In this document: one piece after another, positions 45,455-52,765 of the stretch
How the letters are laid out: every line of letters starts with the position of its first letter
How positions within the stretch are numbered: the stretch's first letter is position 1
Assembly (NCBI RefSeq): GCF_002222615.2
Contig: NZ_CP022412.2
Location: 3,968,001 to 4,032,000, forward strand
Reading direction: 5' to 3'
DNA from: Bacteroides caccae
Lineage (GTDB): Bacteria; Bacteroidota; Bacteroidia; Bacteroidales; Bacteroidaceae
Length of the DNA: 64,000 nt
Program-made: the position numbers and the translations under genes
Notes under the pieces: model-generated
The model's database searches: none
What the model saw: the letters and a program-made list of their open reading frames with translations, nothing else
Told to the model about the DNA's origin: nothing

Positions 45455-46468
45455 ATGAAATTGATAAAAGTATTCTTTCTAATAGTGTTTATACTATGTT
45501 GCGAATTAACATCAGCCCAGCAACGTTTTAAAATAGAAAATGGTTCTTTCCTCATTGTTGGAAAAAGGACACAACTGATTTGTGGTGAAATGCATTATTC
45601 GTGTATTCCTCACGAATATTGGAGAGACCGTTTGAAAAGAACAAAAGCAATGGGATTAAATACCATATCTACTTACGTTTTGGGGAATTTTCATAAAAGG
45701 CAACCAGATATTTTTGACTTCAAAGGTCAAGCTGATTTATCTCATTTTATAAAATTGACACAAGAAGAAAGTCTTTATGTATTATTACGTCCAGGCCTCT
45801 ATGTATGTGCGGAATGGGACTTTGGAGGATATCCTTATAGGCTCTTAAATGAAGAAGGTATGGTTTTCCGAAGTAGAAATGAACACTTTTTAAAAGCATG
45901 TGAAAGGTATATTATGCGATTGGGAGAAGAACTATCTTCACAAACTATTAACCGAGGGGACAACATCCTCATGGTACAATTGGAGAATGAATATGGTTCT
46001 TATGGCGATGATAAGATATATCTGAGTGCTTTAAAAAATATGATTCAAAAAGCAGGATTCGACATTCCACTTCTCACATGTGACAGAGGAGGGCAAATAG
46101 AAGCCGGTCATCTTGAGGGAGTATTTCCTGCTATCAATGGAGTCTTAGGAGATGATATTTTAAGATTGTAGATCGATACCAAAAAGGTGGTCCCTATTTT
46201 ATTGCAGAATTGTATACGCTGATAATGAACAAACAGATAAAAATATTGGCATAGCTGAAAATCTAATAGATAGCGACATTTCTTCTTTTTGGCATACGAG
46301 TCCAAATAAACCGGGACATCATCCACACTGTATAATCATTGACATGAATGAAATATATAAAGTAAAATCTATCCGCCTACCTTCACGTGAAGGCGCATTT
46401 TTAACGGGAATAGTTCGTGACTTCCGCATTTACGCACGTCCTCAATTTTTCTTATTTAAATCTATTTA
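45455..46468 (+). pseudogene. GH35 beta-galactosidase, internally deleted and frameshifted
   Basis: Begins as a normal exported family 35 enzyme: signal peptide, LICGEMHYSCIPHEYWRDRL, LLRPGLYVCAEWDFGGYPYR, general acid Glu179 in VQLENEYGSYG, LTCDRGG. A frameshift near 46160 ends the frame at 46171; the next text, VDRYQKGGPYFIAEL, is in another frame. After about 46215 the sequence jumps, again out of frame, to a C-terminal F5/8 type C (CBM32-like) domain, IGIAENLIDSDISSFWHTSP and IYKVKSIRLPSREG, ending at 46468. The nucleophile Glu and most of the enzyme (some hundreds of residues) are deleted. Three bases separate it from the GH20 start. Not a working enzyme. Confidence 0.85.
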
Positions 46469-46471
46469 GCC

Positions 46472-48211
46472 ATGAAAAAAGTATTATTTATATGCGTTAC
46501 AATGTTATTAATATGTATCTCAGGAAAGGCTACCGAGAGGAACCTTCTTCTTATTCCATATCCACAACAAGTATCAATAAAACAAGGTAACTATAATCTA
46601 ACAGACAACGTAAAAATAGGAGCAGATCCGCTTTTTACACAAGAACTGAAGAAACTGCAAGAGGTACTCACAGAAGACTTCGGATTAAAATCCCAAATAG
46701 TAAAACCTTCCAAAGCTGATATTTCTCTTTGCTACGATGCTTCCTTCATGCAGGAAGAAAAAGAAGCCTATCAGTTGGAAGTAACTGACATGAAAATAAC
46801 TATCCGCGCCCAAATGGCAACGGGCATATTTTACGGCATTCAGTCGTTGCGCCAACTTATCAAATCGGAAGCAGGAAAATGGATAATCCCAAAATTGACC
46901 ATAACTGACTATCCTGCACTTTCGTGGCGTTCATTTATGTTGGACGAAGGACGTTATTTTAAAGGAGAAAAGGTAGTAAAGCAAATTCTGGATGAAATGG
47001 CTTTGCTAAAGATGAATGTGTTTCAATGGCACCTGACCGATGATCAAGGTTGGCGCATTGAAATAAAAAAATACCCTCGTCTCACGGAAATCGGAGCATT
47101 TCGCGACTCTACCCAAATGGAATGGTACGAAAGTCACCATTACGACGGCAAGCCACATGGCGGATTCTATACCCAGACACAAATCCGTAGTATTATAAAA
47201 TATGCTTCCGAACGACATATAACTATTATTCCTGAAATTGAAATGCCCGGTCACAGTGCTGCTGCTATTGCAGCTTATCCTTGGTTAAGTGCAACAGGAA
47301 AAGAAATAAAAGTACCCTGCAATTTCGGAGTTCAATACGACGTGTTCAATGTTACAGATCCGAAAGTTTTGAATTTTCTTAATGATGTCATAGATGAAGT
47401 GACCACGTTATTTTCCTCGGGAATATTACATATTGGTGGAGATGAAGTTCGGTATGACCAATGGAATGCATCATCTTCTGTCCAAAAATTTATTCAAGAA
47501 AAAGGATTTTCTTCCGCTTCCGACATACAAGTATGGTTCACAAACCAAATGTCGAAAGTAATTGCTCAAAAGGGGTGGCGTATGATGGGGTGGAATGACA
47601 TTACAGGCGAAAAACTACACCACTTTCAAAGCGGAGATAAAGAAGGAACCGAACGTTTAGCACCAGGTACTATCGTACAATTTTGGAAAGGAGATTCCGA
47701 CATACTGCAACGTACTGCCGAACAAGGGCAGCATATAGTCAACTCTTACAACAATTTTACCTACTTAAATTATAGTTATGAATATGATTCTTTACAAGCG
47801 ACATACGAGTTCAAACCTATTTCATTGCAACGTGCCTATGAATTCAAGCCTGTACCGGAAAACTTCCCAGTACATTTAGTTCCTCAAATTCTCGGAGCCA
47901 GTTGTCAGATGTGGGGAGAATGGATCCCCACTGTAGAAAGTATGAACTATCATATTTACCCTCGCATAGGTGCATATGCAGAAGTTTTTTGGACGCTCCC
48001 AATACAAAAAGATTACGTCCGTTTCCGAAAATCATTAGAGTATTTCCTGACACGTTGGAAAAAACAAGGAATTATTTATGGTCCCACAAGAAACAACCAA
48101 ATTCATTCCACACAACAGACCAACATCGAATTTGGAATCCCTGATGAATATAATGATCCCTACCGATATATCACCGGAACTTCAGACAAAGCTTTGTCTA
48201 TTGGAAATTAA
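46472..48211 (+). CDS. GH20 beta-N-acetylhexosaminidase (second intact copy)
   Basis: A 579-residue exported GH20. Signal peptide to about residue 19 without a lipobox; GH20b domain (LLLIPYPQQVSIKQGNYNL); barrel with NVFQWHLTDDQGWRIEIKKY and catalytic Asp324-Glu325 in ILHIGGDEVRYDQW; WGEWIPTVESMNYHIYPRIG near the end. The barrel is whole. The C-terminus (after about residue 540) may be eroded: the downstream sequence in another frame, and LamG-like text near 48390-48606, suggest that a longer protein has lost its C-terminal module. It lies downstream of the GH35 pseudogene, divergent from the AraC gene. A third GH20, truncated, is at 24805. Confidence 0.9.
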   Translation: MKKVLFICVTMLLICISGKATERNLLLIPYPQQVSIKQGNYNLTDNVKIGADPLFTQELKKLQEVLTEDFGLKSQIVKPSKADISLCYDASFMQEEKEAYQLEVTDMKITIRAQMATGIFYGIQSLRQLIKSEAGKWIIPKLTITDYPALSWRSFMLDEGRYFKGEKVVKQILDEMALLKMNVFQWHLTDDQGWRIEIKKYPRLTEIGAFRDSTQMEWYESHHYDGKPHGGFYTQTQIRSIIKYASERHITIIPEIEMPGHSAAAIAAYPWLSATGKEIKVPCNFGVQYDVFNVTDPKVLNFLNDVIDEVTTLFSSGILHIGGDEVRYDQWNASSSVQKFIQEKGFSSASDIQVWFTNQMSKVIAQKGWRMMGWNDITGEKLHHFQSGDKEGTERLAPGTIVQFWKGDSDILQRTAEQGQHIVNSYNNFTYLNYSYEYDSLQATYEFKPISLQRAYEFKPVPENFPVHLVPQILGASCQMWGEWIPTVESMNYHIYPRIGAYAEVFWTLPIQKDYVRFRKSLEYFLTRWKKQGIIYGPTRNNQIHSTQQTNIEFGIPDEYNDPYRYITGTSDKALSIGN

Positions 48212-48606
48212 TGCCACCTATAGACATAGAATTGAACTGAATCAATTGAATAATCAGGCAAGCGTTTCTTTTTTTCTCATCTCTGAACGAAAAGTAGTTC
48301 GAAATACCATCTAGGAGCAAAAGCGTTATTAAGTAATAAAAAATTTAATTCCAATAAAAATAAAGGATAACTATTAACCACTCAAAAAATGGTTCCTACA
48401 TGCTATCTGTAAGCAATAGAAATGGAGTACAACATGATTACCGACCAACTGTAGAAAAAACACCCTAAACGAGGGAGATTGGCATCAAATAGGAATAAGT
48501 TTTGATACTACTCGGCAAGAACTTCGCCTATATTATGACAGTCACAATGTAGCCATATATTATACCGAAAGTATAAATAATGCGAATCTATATTTGATTC
48601 ATTAGT
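48212..48606 (+). pseudogene. LamG/concanavalin-like domain remnant
   Basis: The plus strand carries NGSYMLSVSNRNGVQHDYRP (48389-48450), a stop and frame change near 48465, then GDWHQIGISFDTTRQELRLY and DSHNVAIYYTESINNANLYL to a stop at 48604-48606. The G-x-W-H-x-I-x-x-S-F-D pattern is that of laminin-G-like sandwich domains often attached to glycosidases. The first 170 bp (48212-48385) show only short frames. Either the lost C-terminal part of the GH20 before it or of another enzyme. Confidence 0.55.
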
Positions 48607-49436
48607 TAAAAATTAGGGTAATCAATGTGATGGCTATTTTTCCCATCGTGTGTACTAGAAGCCCAGATGTAGATCTGACCTTCATCGCTCTTTGAATATT
48701 TGTTTTTTCATTCAACCAGTTGAACAATTATTCAATGGGTTGTCTGACTTTAGAAACTGCCGTTGAAAACAAGTCTCTTGCCACTTTCTCCCTTTTGGTT
48801 ATTTCAGGTGATTCTCCTTTGATAGCTTTTACAGGAGTAAATAACGAAAGTTTTTTGCATTCTTGCGTCTCTTTATAGAATAGTATATCTGAATATATTT
48901 TATCGGCATATATTTCTCTATTGTTCTGATTTCCCACACCTTACTCTTTTGAATACAATACAGTTGAGTCATTTTCATCCGCAGCGGAAAGTATAAGCAT
49001 TTCAAGAAAAAAGGTATAATTCCTTTTCTACGGAAAGCCACTACATGGAGTTTTAGTCCGAAGTAATATACGTTTTTTGTCGAATAATATCCTCTGGAAG
49101 TAATCTCAGTGGACATCTTTCCTGCTCTGTTCTTTCCCGAGCAAGTAATGATAGGCATTGGGTCGACTAATGATTTCATACTGCCACAATCTTGAGGTTT
49201 GAATGAATTAACAGCCAGACAAGTTCCCTAATTGCTTCTGGCATCAAAATCAATCTATAATTGAATGCTTGGTAAGAAGAAGACAAGTCGAGGAACCATG
49301 AAAGCAGGTATTCCTTGGCAAAAGGATGATTGTTATTACTGAACTTCTGGTAGTAGAATTTGAGTGAAGACTCGTAAACATCGCAGATATACATATATAT
49401 TTTTATAAGTTTTAATTCTTTCTCCTTGAGAATCAT
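48605..49436 (-). pseudogene. DDE-type transposase, degenerate
   Basis: Minus-strand text in shifting frames: LSWFLDLSSSYQAFNYRLIL (near 49300), DPMPIITCSGKNRAGKM with GYYSTKNVYYFGLKLHVVAF (49160-49035), NREIYADKIYSDILFYKETQ (48920 down), LFTPVKAIKGESPEITKREK, VARDLFSTAVSKVRQPIE, then LFNWLNEKTNIQRAMKVRST to a stop at 48613-48615. At least two frameshifts and one internal stop. The general layout is that of a Bacteroides DDE transposase of IS4/IS5/IS982 relatives; I cannot fix the family. Confidence 0.7.
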
Positions 49437-49807
49437 TATTAGAACAACGAGGACTTTATTATTATAATATACTGATTATCAATAAGATTGATAAATAATT
49501 AATGAGATAATTAACTTAATAATAACGTTTTAACAAGCAAAAAGGTAGATGATTGTCAACTGCTGATTCGTATAAATAATTTAAATAGTGGATTTCCTTT
49601 CAATTTAGGAAGCATAGACAGCAGTAAATGGCAAGCTTTCATTGATTACCTTGACCATCTTAGTTTTACAACAAAACTAAATCAGCAGATTGGTTTGCTA
49701 AAGATTTTAAGATATTGACTAACCAAGTACCCTAGAATTATCAATTACGTCCAAGCAATTAAGCATTATGGGATTCAACATTTATCATGAATTGAAAAGA
49801 AGCATTA
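49437..49807. other. 371-bp stretch, eroded coding traces
   Basis: No complete gene. A plus-strand open stretch without ATG (about 49545-49719) encodes SSKWQAFIDYLDHLSFTTKL then NQQIGLLKILRY before a stop; it looks protein-like but I cannot assign it with confidence. The remainder is AT-rich. Confidence 0.35.
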
Positions 49808-50596
49808 TTAAAACTCTGGATAATATATATATCTAGCTCTATCTAAGTACTCTTTACTTTTAGGAAATTGGAAAGATGCAAAATGGAGTAATTCTTTATA
49901 TTTCAGAAAAGTAACTTCTTTTTTAGTCACAGTTAAGTTTACCTTACAGTTGAGTACTCCTTGTCCTACAGGATAACCATTGGCAGCAATCCATCTAAGA
50001 AAAGATTTTAATATTCTGAATTGTTTTACAGTGGTACGATTACGATATCCATTCTTCACGTAGCATTTTTTTAATTCTGTCATTTTATTCTCATCAAGTA
50101 TCACTAGAGAAATGTCTGGATCACAGCTATTTAATTGATTCCATACTTGAACATATTTGTGATGTACAGATCCACTCCAACTTCTTTCTATAGAACAAAC
50201 TTCTAAGAAATCATTGAAAATTTCACGAAAAGATTTTTCTCTCTCTATTGAACCAACTACTACTATCTCCTTTTCTATTCTCCCCAGCTTCTCATTAACC
50301 AACTCTTTTGTGGTAGGGATTTGGGAATGTACACCATACTCTGTGAAAGATTCTTCAATACATTCCAAAAATTGAGAAATGCGATTATTAATATCACGGG
50401 CAACATATACCTTTCCACCAACTTTATGAGTAGTGTTGTATCTGACTCTCTGGTTCTCATTATCCCATTTTTCAAGATCAGCATTGCAACCTACAGAAAA
50501 GCCAACTTCACACTTCCTGTTATTCCATCTGACGCGAATCATAACCTGTCCGTTCTTGTGTAGAAAAGCTCTACAACTGTGACTAATTCCCATCAT
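49808..50596 (-). pseudogene. Tyrosine recombinase (island integrase), catalytic domain lost
   Basis: A 262-residue reading frame holding the N-terminal arm-binding region (FLHKNGQVMIRVRWNNRKCE, VGFSVGCNADLEKWDNENQR), and a SAM-like core-binding domain (FREIFNDFLEVCSIERSWSG to ILKSFLRWIAANGYP) of a Bacteroides tyrosine recombinase. It stops just after EYLDRARYIYYPEF, where the catalytic domain with Arg, His-x-x-Arg and Tyr should begin; none is found in the other frames downstream. It starts 197 bp from the right-end repeat (50793) and reads inward, so it was probably the enzyme that inserted the island. The loss would lock the island in place. Confidence 0.85.
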
Positions 50597-50650
50597 ATAT
50601 CTTACTACTTTATTTGTTATTTTGGAGCAAATTTAGAAAGAAAAAATCGT

Positions 50651-50685
50651 GGGGAGTAAGCGTCTATTTCTACTCCCCCTTTTTT
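50651..50685 (+). terminator. Rho-independent terminator near the island right end
   Basis: GGGGAGTA (50651-50658) pairs with TACTCCCC (50671-50678), followed by CTTTTTTT. It is oriented to stop plus-strand transcripts, although no plus-strand gene lies directly before it; it may shield the integrase promoter region. Confidence 0.6.
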
Positions 50686-50792
50686 TGAGCGTACATGATT
50701 TTATGTGCTATAAAAAGATGCAATTCGCCACATACATTACTGATCTACAATAGTATACAAAATTAATCCAAAGCAATTGTGGTCAAAGCTAT

Positions 50793-50811
50793 AGTCCGAT
50801 ACGCTCCACTT
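50793..50811 (+). repeat. attR-type repeat: partial tRNA-Ala 3' end
   Basis: AGTCCGATACGCTCCACTT, identical to 23371-23389. Only the 3' end of the tRNA is present; the preceding sequence does not fold as a tRNA. Confidence 0.8.
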
Positions 50812-50815
50812 CTTC

Positions 50816-50849
50816 AAAAGAGTAATTCGGCAACGAGTTACTCTTTTTT
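50816..50849 (+). terminator. Displaced original tRNA-Ala terminator
   Basis: AAAAGAGTAA (50816-50825) pairs with TTACTCTTTT (50838-50847), followed by further T residues. It starts 4 bases beyond the attR repeat, exactly where a terminator of the uninterrupted tRNA gene would lie. Confidence 0.75.
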
Positions 50850-50898
50850 GATTTACTTATATGAAGTGTCTTTACTACATTTTATACCCACCAAATAA

Positions 50899-50927
50899 AA
50901 AAAGGACCTTTATTCAAGGTCCTTTTT
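50899..50927 (-). terminator. Terminator overlapping the end of the small gene
   Basis: A perfect 12-bp stem, AAAAAGGACCTT at 50899-50910 and its complement at 50916-50927, with a 5-base loop. On the minus strand the stem ends in a T run. The stop codon of the 70-residue gene lies at the loop. Confidence 0.75.
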
Positions 50928-51122
50928 AATTACTTCATCCATTTCTTTTATACGTTTCTTGCGGTTCTTGATAGGACCGTCTTTCGTATCATCTTTGAAA
51001 ACATTATCTGCACGGTCAGTTACTTCACTGCTCCATTCTTCAAACTGATTTTTAGCCGGACGGCCATTCGGTTCGATATTCTCTTCGGCAATCGAATCGT
51101 GTCTGTTAATCATATCATCCAT
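50910..51122 (-). CDS. Small hydrophilic conserved-type protein
   Basis: A 70-residue acidic and lysine-rich protein without export signal, rich in Asp, Glu, Lys and Asn (INRHDSIAEENIEPNGRPAK, then EWSSEVTDRADNVF and a basic IKNRKKRIKEM). It looks largely disordered. I do not recognise a family or function. The reading frame is credible because its 3' end is built into a strong terminator hairpin (50899-50927) and codon use is like that of its neighbours. It is the first gene beyond the island. Confidence 0.65.
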   Translation of the reverse strand: MDDMINRHDSIAEENIEPNGRPAKNQFEEWSSEVTDRADNVFKDDTKDGPIKNRKKRIKEMDEVIKKDLE

Positions 51123-51451
51123 ATCTTCTCTATTTTAATAGGTTATAGAAACAAGACAATAAAACAGGCAAAAAGTTCTTAGTTTTAATCATTTTTATTC
51201 TCCCTAACAAACATATATGTATCGGCCCAAATCAGCCATAACACAGCATCTTGATATTCAACATCTTATTTACATCTATTTTGGGTTTAAAACCAAGCCC
51301 CTGTTCCTTTAAAAGAAACGACCTATTTCTCACCGAGGAACGACTTCTTCCTTTTAAAGAAACAATACCTTTATTAAATCCTGGCACAAAACCAGCCATA
51401 TTAATGAGAATACTTGTATCTTTATTGTCGAATTAATCAATAAATTGTGAG
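51123..51451. repeat. 329-bp upstream region of the recombinase with twin 16-bp repeats
   Basis: TTCCTTTAAAAGAAAC at 51304-51319 recurs as TTCCTTTTAAAGAAAC at 51348-51363, 44 bp apart start to start. Each is itself a near-palindrome around TTTTAAA. They lie about 90-150 bp before the recombinase ATG and could be operator or recombinase-binding sites. A weak -7-like TATCTTTA lies at 51417-51424. I see no gene in this stretch. Confidence 0.5.
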
Positions 51452-52390
51452 ATGTCAAAAGTATTAGGATTTATGAAGCAAGTAGCCCGTGGGCTACAAA
51501 TGGAGGGAAACTTTGGAACTGCTCATGTCTATCGCAGCAGTCTCAATGCCATTATTGCTTATCGTGGGAAAGATGATTTTGCCTTCAATGAGGTAACTTC
51601 AGAGTGGTTAAAAGGGTTCGAAGTTTATCTTCGTAGTCGTGGGTGTAGTTGGAATACGGTTTCTACCTATCTGCGCACTTTTCGTGCCGTTTACAATCGT
51701 GCCGTCGATCTTCGTCGGGCACCATACGTGCCGCATCTGTTCCGTTCGGTGTATACGGGAACTCGTGCCGACCATAAACGGGCTTTGGGTAATGAAGATA
51801 TGAAAAGGGTCTTTTGCAAATTGTCACAATCTTCGGGTGCATCTTCGAATATGCGCCGTGCACAAGAATTTTTCATTCTTATGTTTCTACTTCGAGGTAT
51901 GCCGTTTGTCGATCTTGCTTATCTACGCAAGAGTGATTTGCGTGATAATGTGATCACGTATCGTCGGCGTAAAACAGGCCGTCCCCTGTCGGTGACGTTA
52001 ATTCCGGAAGCAATGATTCTGGTAAAGAAATACATGAACCGCGATTCTTTTTCTCCTTATCTCTTTCCTTTTTTGGAAAGCCGTGAAGGAACAAAAGAAG
52101 CGTATCGGGAATATCAGTTGGCGTTGCGCAGCTTTAATCAACAACTAATGTTGCTGGGAGAGTTATTAGGACTAGGCGATAAATTAAGCTCGTACACCGC
52201 CCGCCACACTTGGGCTACGACGGCTTATTATTGCGAAATTCATCCGGGTATTATTTCCGAAGCTATGGGACATTCGTCTATCACTGTAACGGAAACATAC
52301 CTCAAGCCTTTCCGAAGCAAAAAAATTGATGAAGCAAATAAACAAGTTCTCGATTTTATAAAGCGCTCAGTAATAGGATTAAATACCTGA
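51452..52390 (+). CDS. Tyrosine recombinase (promoter invertase)
   Basis: A 312-residue tyrosine recombinase. SAM-like core-binding domain (about 1-105; GTAHVYRSSLNAIIAYRGKD, SWNTVSTYLRTFRAVYNRAV), then the catalytic domain with Arg in FLLRGMPFVDLAYLRKSDL, beta-hairpin Lys in YRRRKTGRP, the box YTARHTWATTAY, which has Arg but Tyr in place of the first His of H-x-x-R, GHSSITVTETYL with the nucleophile Tyr, all expected. This H-to-Y change is common among Bacteroides shuffling recombinases by recall. It lies directly before a segment flanked by perfect 22-bp inverted repeats (52401-52702), its likely substrate, and the surface-protein gene. Confidence 0.92.
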   Translation: MSKVLGFMKQVARGLQMEGNFGTAHVYRSSLNAIIAYRGKDDFAFNEVTSEWLKGFEVYLRSRGCSWNTVSTYLRTFRAVYNRAVDLRRAPYVPHLFRSVYTGTRADHKRALGNEDMKRVFCKLSQSSGASSNMRRAQEFFILMFLLRGMPFVDLAYLRKSDLRDNVITYRRRKTGRPLSVTLIPEAMILVKKYMNRDSFSPYLFPFLESREGTKEAYREYQLALRSFNQQLMLLGELLGLGDKLSSYTARHTWATTAYYCEIHPGIISEAMGHSSITVTETYLKPFRSKKIDEANKQVLDFIKRSVIGLNT

Positions 52391-52400
52391 TTATTATCCT

Positions 52401-52422
52401 GTTACTTTGTAGGTAACGGGGA
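52401..52422 (+). repeat. Left inverted repeat of the invertible segment
   Basis: Starts GTTACTTTGTAGGTAACGGG; exact reverse complement of 52681-52702. It begins 10 bp after the recombinase stop codon. Confidence 0.9.
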
Positions 52423-52434
52423 GAAATTCCGGTG

Positions 52435-52466
52435 CAAATATGAGCATATTTCTTAAAACAACCAAA
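52435..52466 (-). promoter_or_regulatory. Invertible promoter, currently facing away from the surface gene
   Basis: On the minus strand, TTTG (52463-52466) is followed after 20 bases by CATATTTG (52435-52442), one mismatch from the -7 consensus TAnnTTTG. It is the only promoter-like pair I see in the invertible segment. It reads left, toward the recombinase 3' end, hence OFF for the gene at 52766. Confidence 0.55.
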
Positions 52467-52680
52467 CGAAATCAAACATTTTTTCCAATAAACTACTCAA
52501 AAACAGAACTAGGATAGATAAAACACGCGGATTCTTTATTTTAGGGCTTTGTTAACCTCTAAATTATGCCAAAGATTTTCCTCCCCTCTGCCGCTCGTCA
52601 GAAGCAGGGGTAAAGAACTTTCATAATCTATCGTATCATTTTTCTGTATTGACTACTCTAAAAGAGCAGGAACAAAGGTT

Positions 52681-52702
52681 TCCCCGTTACCTACAAAGTA
52701 AC
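52681..52702 (-). repeat. Right inverted repeat of the invertible segment
   Basis: Exact reverse complement of 52401-52422. Here the dyad extends to eight bases each side: CCCGTTAC-N7-GTAACGGG at 52683-52705. Confidence 0.9.
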
Positions 52703-52765
52703 GGGTTGTCTATTATTGAAACTTAGTGTTTAATAATATATTATTAATGTAATTTTTAAGTAGTT

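Larger units (their letters stand above)
23371..50811. mobile_element. 27.4-kb genomic island inserted at tRNA-Ala
   Basis: Bounded by a 19-bp direct repeat (23371-23389 and 50793-50811), the first copy being the intact 3' end of tRNA-Ala. A tyrosine recombinase gene truncated before its catalytic domain starts 197 bp inside the right end and reads inward, the usual position of an island integrase. The right-end repeat is followed at once by a rho-independent terminator that would originally have followed the tRNA. The cargo is a SusCD glycan locus and a dense set of pseudogenes and IS remnants, in contrast to intact genes on both sides. No conjugation or phage genes are seen. Boundaries are seen in the sequence; insertion history is inferred. 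Confidence 0.8.
52401..52702. other. 302-bp invertible promoter segment
   Basis: Bounded by perfect 22-bp inverted repeats at 52401-52422 and 52681-52702. Each arm contains GTTAC-N7-GTAAC, a dyad flanking a 7-bp centre (TTTGTAG or its complement), the layout of a tyrosine-recombinase crossover site. It sits between a recombinase and a gene for a large surface lipoprotein 64 bp beyond the right arm. The interior has no gene; it holds one promoter-like sequence near its left end, on the minus strand, and a GC-rich imperfect hairpin near 52583-52611. Inversion would place the promoter about 85 bases before the surface gene's ATG, reading into it. Confidence 0.85.

Noticed and set aside
50760..50811. 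Possible second tRNA-Ala
   Set aside because: Only the last 19 bases match; there is no D-arm, anticodon arm or 5' acceptor strand upstream. Interpreted as attR.
51251..51436. A 61-codon frame before the recombinase
   Set aside because: It covers the twin repeats and promoter region, with implausible composition.
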